DNA from: Mycobacterium sp. DL592 | GTDB taxonomy: Bacteria; Actinomycetota; Actinomycetes; Mycobacteriales; Mycobacteriaceae | Length of the DNA stretch: 64,000 nucleotides | Reading direction: 5' to 3' | NCBI RefSeq assembly: GCF_011694515.1 | Contig: NZ_CP050192.1 | Coordinates: 1,619,399-1,683,398 of the forward strand | Part shown: positions 29,592 through 37,729 of the stretch, piece after piece | Layout of the letters: each line of letters opens with the position of its first letter | Position numbering within the stretch: position 1 is the stretch's first letter | Notes under the pieces: generated by a model | The model's input: the letters and a program-made list of their open reading frames with translations, nothing else | What the model was told of the DNA's origin: nothing | Databases searched by the model: none | Made by a program: the position numbers and the translations under genes

Positions 29592-32195
29592 TCAGCCCGC
29601 GTCGAACTGGCGCGCCTTCAGCGAGCGCTCCACACCGGCACGGCCCTCGAGCACCAGCCGGCGCAGCGCCGACGGCAGCTCACCGGCGAGGAACTCGTCG
29701 GCTGCCGCCAGCGCGTCGGCGCTGATGTCCCACGACGGGTAGAGCCCGACGACCACCGTCTGGGCCACCTCACTGGACCGGCGTTCCCACACCCCGGGAA
29801 TCGCCGCGAAGTAGCGCGCGGTGAACGGTGCCAGCAGCGCACCCTGGCCGGGCTGGCCGAAGCCGCCGATGATCGAGCGGGCGGTGATGTTGGGCAGCGT
29901 GTCGTCCTCGACGACCTGCTGCCAGGCCTGCTCCTTGACGGCGACCTGCGGACGGGCGGCGGCCGCGGCGGCGGCCTGCCGCTTGCCGGCGGCGGTCGGG
30001 TCGCGCTGGGCCTCGCCGTCGATGAACGGCGTCGCCGGACCGTCGGCGTCGAGGTCGCCGCTGGCCGCCAGCGCGGTGACGATGCGCCAGCGCAGATCGG
30101 TGTCGATGACCAGGCCCGACAGGTTCACCGCGGCCGGCTCGTTGTCCAGCAGGGTCGCCAGCACGGCGACGTGGTTACGGGACAGTACTGAGGTGCACAG
30201 GGCGTTGACGAACGCCAGCTGATGGTCGGATCCAGGTGCGGACTCGCGCGCCAGGTCCAGCAACCGGTCGGCGAATGCCGGCCAGCCGTTGTCCTTCGCC
30301 CAGGCCGGGTCGGCGTAGGAGTTCAGGGCGGTCTGGGCCTGCAGCAGCAGTCGCTGGGCCACCCCGACCTCGGTTTCGGCCTGCACACCGCTCATCACCA
30401 GCGCCACGAAGTCGCGGGCCTTGAGTTCGGCGTCGCGGGTCATCTCCCAGGCCGCCGACCACACCAGTGTGCGGGGCAGCGGCTCAGCGATGTCGGCGAT
30501 GCGACTCAGCGCGGTGCGCAGCGAATCCTCGTCGAGGCGCAGCGAGCAGTACGTCAGGTCGTCGTCGTTGACCAGGATCAGCTGGCCACGCGAAACACCT
30601 TGCAGCGCAGGAACTTCGGTGATCTCACCGGAGACGTCGAGCTCCTCGCGGTGCACCCGCACCAGCTTGCCGGTCAACGGGTCGTCGTCATAGATGCCGA
30701 CAGCCAGCCGGTGCACCCGGGTTTCCCCGGCGCCCGGCGCCGCCCCGCCCTGGGTGATCGCGAACCGGGTGAACCGCCCGGCGTCGTCGACGTCGAAGTC
30801 GGCGCGCAGCGTGTTCAGGCCGGTGGTCTTGAGCCACTGGCGGCCCCAGTCGGACAGGTCGCGGCCCGAGGCCTTCTCCAGCGCACCCAGCAGGTCGCTG
30901 AAGGTGGCGTTGTCGAAGGCGTGCGCGGCGAAGTAGTCGCGCAGGCCGGCCAGGAAATGCTCCAGACCGACGTAGGCCACCAGCTGCTTGAGCACGCTGG
31001 CACCCTTGGCGTAGGTGATGCCGTCGAAGTTCACCTCGACCGCGTGCAGGTCAGGGATGTCGGCGGCCACCGGGTGCGTCGAGGGCAGCTGATCCTGGCG
31101 GTAAGCCCACGACTTCTCCACGTTGGCGAACGTCGTCCAGGCCTGGTCGTACTCGGTGGCCTCGGCCTGACACAGCACCGAGGCGAACGTCGCGAACGAC
31201 TCGTTGAGCCACAGGTCGTCCCACCACGTCATGGTGACCAGGTCGCCGAACCACATGTGCGCCATCTCGTGCAGCACCGTCTCGGCGCGCCGCTCGTAGC
31301 TGTAGCGGGTCACCTTGGACCGGAAGACGTAGTCCTCCAGGAACGTCACCGCGCCGGCATTCTCCATCGCGCCGGCGTTGAACTCGGGCACGAACAGCTG
31401 GTCGTACTTGCCGAACGCATAGGGCACCCCGAAGTTGCGGTGGTAGAACCCGAAACCCTGTTTGGTCTCGGTAAACAACCGCTCGGCGTCCATGAACTCG
31501 GCCAGCGAGGACCGGCAGAACAGCCCGAGCGCGATCTCGCCGTGCTCGTCGGTGTAGACGTCGTCCCAGCGGGCATACGGCCCGGCGATCAGCGCCACCA
31601 GGTAGGTACTCATCCGCGGGGTGGTGAGGAACGTGTGCACCTTGGTCTGGCCGGCGTCCGCCACGGTGGTGGTGGCCCCGTTGGAGATGACCTGCCAGTG
31701 CGCGGGTGCGGTGACCGTCACGTCGAAGGTGGCCTTGAGGTCTGGCTGGTCGAAGCAGGCGAACATGCGCTTGGCATCGGCGGTTTCGAACTGCGAGTAC
31801 AGGTACACCTCGCCGTCGACGGGGTCGACGAAGCGGTGCAGACCCTCACCGGTGTTCGAGTAGCGGCAGTCGGCCTCCACCACGAGGGTGTTCTGCTTGG
31901 CCAGCCCGCGCAGCGCGATGCCGGTGGACTCGTCATAGCCGGACACGTCGATCGCCTGGCCGTTGAGGACCGCACTGTGCACGGTGTCGGCCGCCAGGTC
32001 GATGTAGGTGTCGGCGCCGGGCAGCGCCTCGAACTCGACGGTCGTGGTCGACCGGAAGGTCTTCTCGCTGGATTCGATCCCCGGGTCGCTACGCTCCTGC
32101 CCGCCGGAAGTGAGATCCAGAACGATCTGGTAGTTGTCGACGGTGATCAGCGCAGCGCGCTCGACGGCCTCATTGCGGGTGAGATTGGGAAGCAC
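29592..32195 (-). CDS. pepN: Aminopeptidase N (M1 metallopeptidase)
   Basis: An 867-aa cytosolic zinc aminopeptidase, matching Rv2467. The exopeptidase motif GAMEN (about residue 272) and the zinc motif HEMAH (about residue 307) with downstream NES Glu (LWLNESFATF) are intact; the C-terminal ERAP1-like helical domain is complete. The open frame continues 450 nt further upstream, but family homology starts at LPNLTRNEAVERAALITVD, so I use the GTG at 32195 with a weak GGAA site. It is divergent from the DsbA-like gene; the 85 nt between them must hold both promoters. Confidence 0.95.
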   Translation of the reverse strand: MLPNLTRNEAVERAALITVDNYQIVLDLTSGGQERSDPGIESSEKTFRSTTTVEFEALPGADTYIDLAADTVHSAVLNGQAIDVSGYDESTGIALRGLAKQNTLVVEADCRYSNTGEGLHRFVDPVDGEVYLYSQFETADAKRMFACFDQPDLKATFDVTVTAPAHWQVISNGATTTVADAGQTKVHTFLTTPRMSTYLVALIAGPYARWDDVYTDEHGEIALGLFCRSSLAEFMDAERLFTETKQGFGFYHRNFGVPYAFGKYDQLFVPEFNAGAMENAGAVTFLEDYVFRSKVTRYSYERRAETVLHEMAHMWFGDLVTMTWWDDLWLNESFATFASVLCQAEATEYDQAWTTFANVEKSWAYRQDQLPSTHPVAADIPDLHAVEVNFDGITYAKGASVLKQLVAYVGLEHFLAGLRDYFAAHAFDNATFSDLLGALEKASGRDLSDWGRQWLKTTGLNTLRADFDVDDAGRFTRFAITQGGAAPGAGETRVHRLAVGIYDDDPLTGKLVRVHREELDVSGEITEVPALQGVSRGQLILVNDDDLTYCSLRLDEDSLRTALSRIADIAEPLPRTLVWSAAWEMTRDAELKARDFVALVMSGVQAETEVGVAQRLLLQAQTALNSYADPAWAKDNGWPAFADRLLDLARESAPGSDHQLAFVNALCTSVLSRNHVAVLATLLDNEPAAVNLSGLVIDTDLRWRIVTALAASGDLDADGPATPFIDGEAQRDPTAAGKRQAAAAAAARPQVAVKEQAWQQVVEDDTLPNITARSIIGGFGQPGQGALLAPFTARYFAAIPGVWERRSSEVAQTVVVGLYPSWDISADALAAADEFLAGELPSALRRLVLEGRAGVERSLKARQFDAG

Positions 32196-32280
32196 GTGTT
32201 CCAACTTATCGTGAGAGGGAACACTCGACTCTGTTGACGAGTTGTGCTCGACGTCATATCCGTCCATCCGAGGAGCCCGC

Positions 32281-32889
32281 ATGTCCGAGAAGTCCCGCGC
32301 CGATTTCTGGTTCGACCCGCTGTGCCCGTGGTGTTGGATCACCTCGCGCTGGATCCTCGAGGTCGAAAAGGTCCGCGACATCGACGTGAGCTTCCACGTG
32401 ATGAGCCTGGCCGTGCTCAACGAGGGCCGCGACCTCCCCGAGCAGTACCAGGAGATGATGAAGAAGGCGTGGGGGCCGGTGCGGGTGGCCATCGCCGCCG
32501 AGCAGGCCCACGGCAATGAGGCGCTCGCCCCGCTGTACACCGCGATGGGCACCCTGATCCACAACGAGGACAACAAGAACCTCGAGGAGGTCATCGTGAA
32601 GTCGCTCGACCAGGCCGGGCTCCCGGCCGAGCTGGCCAAGGCCGCCACCGACGGGTCCTACGACGACGCACTCCGCAAAAGCCACCACGCCGGGATGGAC
32701 GCCGTCGGCGACGACGTCGGCACCCCGACGATCCACGTCAACGGGGTCGCGTTCTTCGGCCCGGTGCTGTCGAAGATCCCGCGTGGCGAAGAAGCCGGCA
32801 AGCTCTGGGACGCCTCGGTGACGTTCGCGGCCTACCCGCACTTCTGGGAGCTCAAGCGCAGTCGCACCGAGCCGCCGCAGTTCGACTGA
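32281..32889 (+). CDS. DsbA-like mycothiol-dependent nitroreductase (Rv2466c-like)
   Basis: A 202-aa thioredoxin-fold protein with the redox motif Cys15-Pro-Trp-Cys18 in [15 protein letters not shown] and the cis-Pro loop [13 protein letters not shown]. It lacks a signal peptide, so it is cytosolic, unlike true DsbA. The M. tuberculosis homologue reduces nitro prodrugs using mycothiol and is induced by oxidative stress through SigH (known for the family). GAGGAG lies 5 nt before the ATG. Transcribed divergently from pepN. Confidence 0.93.
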   Translation: MSEKSRADFWFDPLCPWCWITSRWILEVEKVRDIDVSFHVMSLAVLNEGRDLPEQYQEMMKKAWGPVRVAIAAEQAHGNEALAPLYTAMGTLIHNEDNKNLEEVIVKSLDQAGLPAELAKAATDGSYDDALRKSHHAGMDAVGDDVGTPTIHVNGVAFFGPVLSKIPRGEEAGKLWDASVTFAAYPHFWELKRSRTEPPQFD

Positions 32890-32935
32890 CCCCGCTCGGG
32901 TTGCAGCCGAGGGCCCGCGGCACCAGAGTCTTCGC

Positions 32936-34336
32936 ATGACAGTTGCCGAGCCCACCACCGACGGCACCTACCGCGATCGGATCATCGCGGTCGAACCGGG
33001 CGGAAACGAATTCATCGCCGAGGAAGACCGGCACGGTAAGCCCCACCAGTTGTTCTGGACGTGGACCTCGCCGAACCTGGAATTCGCGACGATCTTCGTC
33101 GGCGTGCTGGCGGTGGCCGTCTACGGCATGAGCTTCTGGCAGGCCGTGGCCGGGATCGTCCTGGGAACCGGGCTCGGCGCGGTCGCGCACTACCTGCTCT
33201 CGGCGCGCGGCCCGCTGCACGGCGTGCCGCAGATGGTGCTGGGGCGGTTGTCGTTCGGATTCAAGGGCAACGCGGTGCCCGCCGTCCTCATGTCGGTGAC
33301 CGCCGGAGTGGGCTGGTTCGCCACCAACAGCGTCAGCGGAGCGTATGCGCTGGCGGCCTTGTTCGGCATCGGTCCGCTGGTCGGTCTGGTCATCATCGTG
33401 CTGGTGCAGACGGCGTTCGCGTTCTTCGGCCACAACCTGGTGCAGGCCTTCGAGCGCTGGTCGTTCCCGGTGCTTGCGGTGATCTTCGCCGTCGCATCGG
33501 TGGCCATCCTGCTCAAGTCGAATGTCGCTGCGCCGGCACTGGATCCGATCGTGGGCGACGGTTCCCTCGGCGGCTTCCTGCTGACCGTCGGCACGGCGTT
33601 CGGCTACGCCGCGGGCTGGACGCCCTACGCCGCGGACTACACCCGCTACCTGCCGTCCACGGTCTCGACCGCGCTCACCGGGCTCTACGCCTCGGCGGGG
33701 CTGTTCCTGTCGTGCGCGTTGCTCGAGATCGTCGGCGCCGCATCGGTCACGATCGGGCCCGCCCTGTCGGACAACCCGACCCAGGCGTTCACCGGCGAGC
33801 TGGCCACACCGCTGGCCAAGGCCACCCTGCTGGCCATCGCGATCGGGGCCATCGCCGCGAACTCCATCAACATCTATTCCGGCGCAATGGCTTTCGTGAC
33901 AATCGGGGTCAAACTGCCCCAGCACATCGCCCGCGCGCTGGTCACGGTGTTCTTCGGCGTCGCCGGGTTTCTGGTGGCATGGTGGGCACTGCCCGACGCT
34001 GCCGCCAGCTACGAGGCCTTCCTGCTGATCATCGCCTACTGGATCGGGCCGTGGCTCGGCGTGGTGTTCGCCGATCAGTACCTGCGCCGCGGCCAGCCCA
34101 TCGCAGGGTTCCTCTACGACCGCAGTTACACCAACTGGGGCGGGTTCGCGTCGTTCGCCGCCGGCCTGGTGATCTCGGTGCTGCTGTTCTCCAACCAGGA
34201 GAAGTTCGTCGGCTATATCGCACGCGGCGTCCCGCAACTGGGCGACATCACGTTCTTCGTCGGCTTCCTGATTGCCGGCGCCGGTTATCTTGTGTTGTGC
34301 CGTTCGAAGATCGCCGCGGAGCGCACCGCGGTATGA
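32936..34336 (+). CDS. NCS1-family permease (cytosine/purine/allantoin type)
   Basis: A 466-aa membrane protein with about 12 hydrophobic helices. The helix-1 region HGKPHQLFWTWTSPNLEFAT and the later GYAAGWTPYAADYTRYLP and GAIAANSINIYSGAMAF segments are hallmark NCS1 motifs (PurP/FCY2/CodB group). It is the first gene of a three-gene operon: its stop overlaps the deaminase start (ATGA). Context makes cytosine, 5-methylcytosine or a related base the likely cargo. The upstream gap from the nitroreductase gene is 46 nt, so read-through is possible. Confidence 0.92.
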   Translation: MTVAEPTTDGTYRDRIIAVEPGGNEFIAEEDRHGKPHQLFWTWTSPNLEFATIFVGVLAVAVYGMSFWQAVAGIVLGTGLGAVAHYLLSARGPLHGVPQMVLGRLSFGFKGNAVPAVLMSVTAGVGWFATNSVSGAYALAALFGIGPLVGLVIIVLVQTAFAFFGHNLVQAFERWSFPVLAVIFAVASVAILLKSNVAAPALDPIVGDGSLGGFLLTVGTAFGYAAGWTPYAADYTRYLPSTVSTALTGLYASAGLFLSCALLEIVGAASVTIGPALSDNPTQAFTGELATPLAKATLLAIAIGAIAANSINIYSGAMAFVTIGVKLPQHIARALVTVFFGVAGFLVAWWALPDAAASYEAFLLIIAYWIGPWLGVVFADQYLRRGQPIAGFLYDRSYTNWGGFASFAAGLVISVLLFSNQEKFVGYIARGVPQLGDITFFVGFLIAGAGYLVLCRSKIAAERTAV

Positions 34337-34779
34337 CACCGCAGGACATGCTCGACGTCGCCTACGAAGAGGCCCGAAAAGGCTTCGCGGAGGGCGGAAT
34401 TCCGATCGGTGCGGCGCTGTTCAGCGCCGACGGGGTGTTGCTGGGCCGCGGCCACAACATGCGGGTGCAGCAGGACGACCCGTCGATCCACGCCGAGACC
34501 GCTGCGTTCCGCAACGCCGGCCGCCAGACCGACTACCGCTCGACGATCATGGCCACCACGCTCTCGCCGTGCTGGTACTGCTGCGGGCTGGTGCGGCAGT
34601 TCAACATCGGCGCCCTGATCATCGGCGACGCGCGAACCATTGTGTGGGGGCACCCCGAACTCGCTGCGCACGGGGTCAAGATCACCGTGCTCGACGACGA
34701 CCGCTGCTACGACCTGCTCAACGAATTCATCGCCGCCAAACCCCATCTGTGGAACGAGGACATCGGGGTGGCCGAATGA
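34333..34779 (+). CDS. Yeast Fcy1-type cytosine deaminase
   Basis: A 148-aa zinc deaminase of the cytidine-deaminase superfamily. Zinc and catalytic residues: His53-Ala-Glu55 and Pro79-Cys80-Trp-Tyr-Cys83. It resembles fungal Fcy1 over its whole length as I recall that sequence: N-terminal YEEARKGFAEGGIPIGA, the GRGHNMR strand, and especially the C-terminal DDDRCYDLLNEFI...WNEDIG, which in yeast closes the active site over cytosine. Most bacteria use the unrelated CodA for this reaction. Overlaps both neighbours by 4 nt, so it is strictly co-translated with the permease and oxygenase. Substrates could include 5-methylcytosine. Confidence 0.9.
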   Translation: MTPQDMLDVAYEEARKGFAEGGIPIGAALFSADGVLLGRGHNMRVQQDDPSIHAETAAFRNAGRQTDYRSTIMATTLSPCWYCCGLVRQFNIGALIIGDARTIVWGHPELAAHGVKITVLDDDRCYDLLNEFIAAKPHLWNEDIGVAE

Positions 34780-35729
34780 TCGCCGCGGTCGACATCTCCC
34801 GCTGGCACGCCGGGGGAGCCGAGGCCGACGCGGTGGCCGCCGAACTCGACGAGGGCCTGCAGCAGGCGGGCTTCATCCTGGTCACCGGCCACGGGATCGA
34901 CCCGGAGCTGACCGCCGCCGTCCGCGCCGCGGCGCGCGAGTTCTTCGCGTTGCCCGACGAAGTCAAACGGCAGTACTCGGTGACCGTCGGCGGGCACGGC
35001 TGGATCGCACCCGGGGCCGAGGCCAATGCCTACGCCGAAGGCACCGAGACGCCGCCGGATCTCAAGGAGAGCTACAGCCTGGGTGCGGAGACCGCCGTCG
35101 GCGACCCCGAGGTGGACCGGATCTGGTTCGCCCCGAACGTCTGGCCCGGCGAGGTACCCGACCTGCAGAGCCTGGTCACCCGGTACACCGCGGCGATGCG
35201 CCGACTGGCCGACGACCTGCTGGCGTTGATGGCCCACGCGCTGCACCTGCCGGCCAACCCGTTCGTCGACCTGGCCGACCGGCCCACCTGGACGATGAAC
35301 ATCAACCACTACCCGCCGATCAGCGTGGTGGGGGAGCCCGAACCCGGCCAGTTCCGGATCGGTCCGCACACCGACTTCGGCACCGTGACCATCCTTGACC
35401 GCGAGCCGGGAGCCGGTGGCCTGCAAGTCTTTTCCGAGACCGGCGGATGGGAAGACGCACCCTACGACCCGGCTGCGCTGACCGTCAACATCGGTGACTT
35501 GCTCGAGTACTGGAGCGGCTATCGCTGGCCGTCGGGGCGGCACCGGGTACTGCCGCCGCAGCCGCACGCTCCCGAAGAGGATCTGGTCTCGCTGATCTAT
35601 TTCTACGAGGCCAACCACGACGCGCTCGTCACCCCACTGGGCCCGCCGATCGGCAAGGTCGCGGGCCTGGCGCCGGTCACGTCATCGGCCTTCATCAAGG
35701 AACGGTTGGACGCCATCACCGTTGGCTGA
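34776..35729 (+). CDS. Fe(II)/2-oxoglutarate oxygenase (isopenicillin-N-synthase-like)
   Basis: A 317-aa double-stranded beta-helix oxygenase: an N-terminal DIOX_N segment (residues 1-110, GFILVTGHGI) and the catalytic jelly roll. Iron ligands are His198, Asp200 (GPHTDFGTVTIL) and His256 (SGRHRVLPP). The RxS motif that normally binds 2-oxoglutarate near residue 270 reads Leu-Val-Ser, so the usual Arg is missing at that position. ATGA overlap with the deaminase stop. Operon context suggests it oxidises the deaminated base, comparable to fungal thymine-7-hydroxylase acting on thymine or uracil derivatives (inference). The last 48 nt overlap the convergent reductase gene. Confidence 0.88.
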   Translation: MIAAVDISRWHAGGAEADAVAAELDEGLQQAGFILVTGHGIDPELTAAVRAAAREFFALPDEVKRQYSVTVGGHGWIAPGAEANAYAEGTETPPDLKESYSLGAETAVGDPEVDRIWFAPNVWPGEVPDLQSLVTRYTAAMRRLADDLLALMAHALHLPANPFVDLADRPTWTMNINHYPPISVVGEPEPGQFRIGPHTDFGTVTILDREPGAGGLQVFSETGGWEDAPYDPAALTVNIGDLLEYWSGYRWPSGRHRVLPPQPHAPEEDLVSLIYFYEANHDALVTPLGPPIGKVAGLAPVTSSAFIKERLDAITVG

Positions 35730-36614
35730 TGTCGGGCTGGGCACCGCGTCGAGATCGGCAATAGCCTTTTCGCTCAACGTGATAGCGCCCGCGGCGACGT
35801 TCTCTTCCACGTGGCCGACCGACCCGGTGCCGGGAATGAGCAAGATTGCGGGGGAGTGGGCGAGCAACCATGCCAGTCCCACCTGCGCCGGCAGGGCATC
35901 GACTTCGGTCGCGATGCGCGTCACCACCGGATTGTCGGCGACCTTGGGGAAGCCCGGAAAGCCGGACCCCAGAGGGAAATACGGGGCCCAGGCGATGTCG
36001 TTGGCAGCGCAGAACCTCAGCCCGTCCTCATGGGTCCGGTCGAGCAGGTTGTAGGCATTCTGTACGCAGACGATGCCGGCAGGAACGGCTCGGCGCACAG
36101 TCGCCAGCGGGACGTTGCTGATCCCGATCGCGCCGATCTTGCCCTCGTCGCGCAGCGCGATCAGCTCGGCCAGCTGGTCGTCGAGATCCACCTGCTGATC
36201 GCCCTCGGCGAGCAATCCGGGTCCGATGTCCGCGCGACGCAGGTTCACCACCGGGATCTGATCCAGGCCCAGGGTTTCGAGATCCAGTTCGACGGACGCG
36301 CGTAACTCGGTCGGCTTCTGGGCCAGGGTCAGTGGTACCTCCGCACCCGGCACCGACCGCGCCCCGACCTTGCTCACGATCACCAGGTCCTCGGGATACG
36401 GCGCAAGCGCGCGCCATATGCGACGGTTCACCTCGCCGTCACCGTAGAACGACGCGGTGTCGATGTGGTTGATGCCCAATTCGACCGCGCGGCGAAGCAG
36501 GGCCACCGCGTCCTCGATCGGCGGGGTGGCGACGTTCATCGCGCCGTAGCCGACCCGGGCCACGCGTCGGCTGCCCAGCCTGGCTGTTCCAGCGGGTGGG
36601 GAAATGGCTGCCAT
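35682..36614 (-). CDS. Aldo/keto reductase
   Basis: A 310-aa NADPH-dependent (alpha/beta)8-barrel oxidoreductase. Active-site Asp and Tyr are in IDTASFYGDGEVN and the Lys in VIVSKVGARS; the usual LHRPD strand reads VVNLRRADIG, so the catalytic-pocket His appears replaced by Arg, a variant I believe is common in actinobacterial members. The NADP-binding loop is LIPGTGSVGHVEENV. CAGGAG precedes the ATG. Divergent from a TetR gene with two operator palindromes between them, indicating inducible expression. Substrate unknown. Confidence 0.88.
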   Translation of the reverse strand: MAAISPPAGTARLGSRRVARVGYGAMNVATPPIEDAVALLRRAVELGINHIDTASFYGDGEVNRRIWRALAPYPEDLVIVSKVGARSVPGAEVPLTLAQKPTELRASVELDLETLGLDQIPVVNLRRADIGPGLLAEGDQQVDLDDQLAELIALRDEGKIGAIGISNVPLATVRRAVPAGIVCVQNAYNLLDRTHEDGLRFCAANDIAWAPYFPLGSGFPGFPKVADNPVVTRIATEVDALPAQVGLAWLLAHSPAILLIPGTGSVGHVEENVAAGAITLSEKAIADLDAVPSPTSANGDGVQPFLDEGR

Positions 36615-36644
36615 GATGCTCCTGAACTGTCATACTCGGCGATG

Positions 36645-36658
36645 CGGAGGAACCTCCG
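36645..36658. promoter_or_regulatory. TetR operator copy 1 (CGGAGG-AA-CCTCCG)
   Basis: Perfect 6+2+6 palindrome between the divergent reductase and TetR genes, 31 nt upstream of the reductase ATG. The arms are identical to those of the second copy, whose start is 34 bp away. Confidence 0.7.
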
Positions 36659-36678
36659 GTTAGTCGACGATAGCAAAA

Positions 36679-36692
36679 CGGAGGAGCCTCCG
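36679..36692. promoter_or_regulatory. TetR operator copy 2 (CGGAGG-AG-CCTCCG), covering the tetR ribosome-binding site
   Basis: Second copy of the palindrome, ending 2 nt before the TetR ATG. Its GGAGGAG also serves as the Shine-Dalgarno sequence of that gene, so operator and ribosome-binding site coincide. Start-to-start spacing to copy 1 is 34 bp, about three helical turns. Confidence 0.7.
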
Positions 36693-36694
36693 CT

Positions 36695-37243
36695 ATGGCC
36701 GAGCCTGCGCGGGCCGACGCGCTGCGCAACCGTGAGCGGCTGCTGGCCGCCGCCGCCGCGGCGTTCACCGCAGCCGACGGCCCGGTCTCGCTGGAGGGCA
36801 TTGCCCGCGCGGCCGGTGTCGGGATCGGCACGCTGTACCGGCATTTCCCCAGTCGGGAAGTGCTGACCGAGGCGGTTTACCGCGCCGAACTGGCCGAAGT
36901 CGCGGCGTCAGCCGCGCAACTGCTGGACCGGCACCCCCCGGCGACCGCCCTTCGCCGCTGGATGGACCGCTACGCGGAGTTCGTCGCCGCCAAGCGCGGC
37001 ATGGCCGAGTCGCTGCGCGCCGTCTTCGAATCCGGAGCCATGAGGCCCAGTGACACTATGACCAGCATCGTCGGCGCCGCCGAGGTGCTGCTGGCCGCCG
37101 GTGTCGCCGAGGGCAGCGTCCGTGCCGACGTGCGTGCCGATGACTTCGTGTCCAGCCTGCTGGGCATCATGCTCACCAGTGGTTCGGCTGAGCAGGCCCA
37201 GCGGATGATGGACCTTCTCGCGGCCGGAGTGGTCGCCCACTAG
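36695..37243 (+). CDS. TetR-family regulator, divergent from aldo/keto reductase
   Basis: A 182-aa protein with N-terminal HTH (residues about 12-60: RERLLAAAAAAFTAADGPVSLEGIARAAGVGIGTLYRHFPSRE pattern) and a helical C-terminal domain of the SbtR/TetR_C type. Two identical-arm palindromes lie in its 80-nt upstream region, one on its own ribosome-binding site; autorepression and repression of the reductase are the simple reading. It is followed after 10 nt by rpiB, so some read-through is likely. Confidence 0.88.
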   Translation: MAEPARADALRNRERLLAAAAAAFTAADGPVSLEGIARAAGVGIGTLYRHFPSREVLTEAVYRAELAEVAASAAQLLDRHPPATALRRWMDRYAEFVAAKRGMAESLRAVFESGAMRPSDTMTSIVGAAEVLLAAGVAEGSVRADVRADDFVSSLLGIMLTSGSAEQAQRMMDLLAAGVVAH

Positions 37244-37253
37244 GGTTACCGCC

Positions 37254-37727
37254 ATGCGTGTCTACCTCGGCGGCGATCACGCCGGATACGAACTCAAGCA
37301 GGCCATCATCGAGCATCTGAAGAAGACCGGCCACGAGCCGATCGACTGCGGCGCTTTCGACTATGACGCCGACGACGACTACCCGGCCTTCTGCATCGCT
37401 GCGGCGCTGCGCACGGTCGCCGACCCCGGCAGCCTGGGCATCGTGCTCGGCGGTTCGGGCAACGGTGAGCAGATCGCAGCCAACAAGGTTCCCGGTGCCC
37501 GGTGCGCCCTGGCGTGGAGCATCGAGACCGCGTCACTGGCCCGCGAGCACAACAACGCCCAGCTGATCGGTATCGGCGGCCGGATGCACACCCAGGAGGA
37601 GGCGCTGGCCATCGTCGACGCCTTCGTGAGCACCCCGTGGTCACAGGCGCCGCGTCACCAGCGTCGCATCGACATCCTCGCCGAGTACGAGCGCGACCAC
37701 GTGCCGCCGCCGGTGCCCGGCGCCTAG
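37254..37727 (+). CDS. rpiB: Ribose-5-phosphate isomerase B
   Basis: A 157-aa sugar-phosphate isomerase of the RpiB/LacAB family, equivalent to Rv2465c. MRVYLGGDHAGYELK provides phosphate-binding residues and GGSGNGEQIAANK forms the active-site loop; the base position is Glu72, as in mycobacterial RpiB, where Glu replaces the Cys of the E. coli enzyme. It interconverts ribose-5-phosphate and ribulose-5-phosphate in the pentose phosphate pathway. The next gene starts 2 nt after its stop. Confidence 0.95.
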   Translation: MRVYLGGDHAGYELKQAIIEHLKKTGHEPIDCGAFDYDADDDYPAFCIAAALRTVADPGSLGIVLGGSGNGEQIAANKVPGARCALAWSIETASLAREHNNAQLIGIGGRMHTQEEALAIVDAFVSTPWSQAPRHQRRIDILAEYERDHVPPPVPGA

Positions 37728-37729
37728 CC

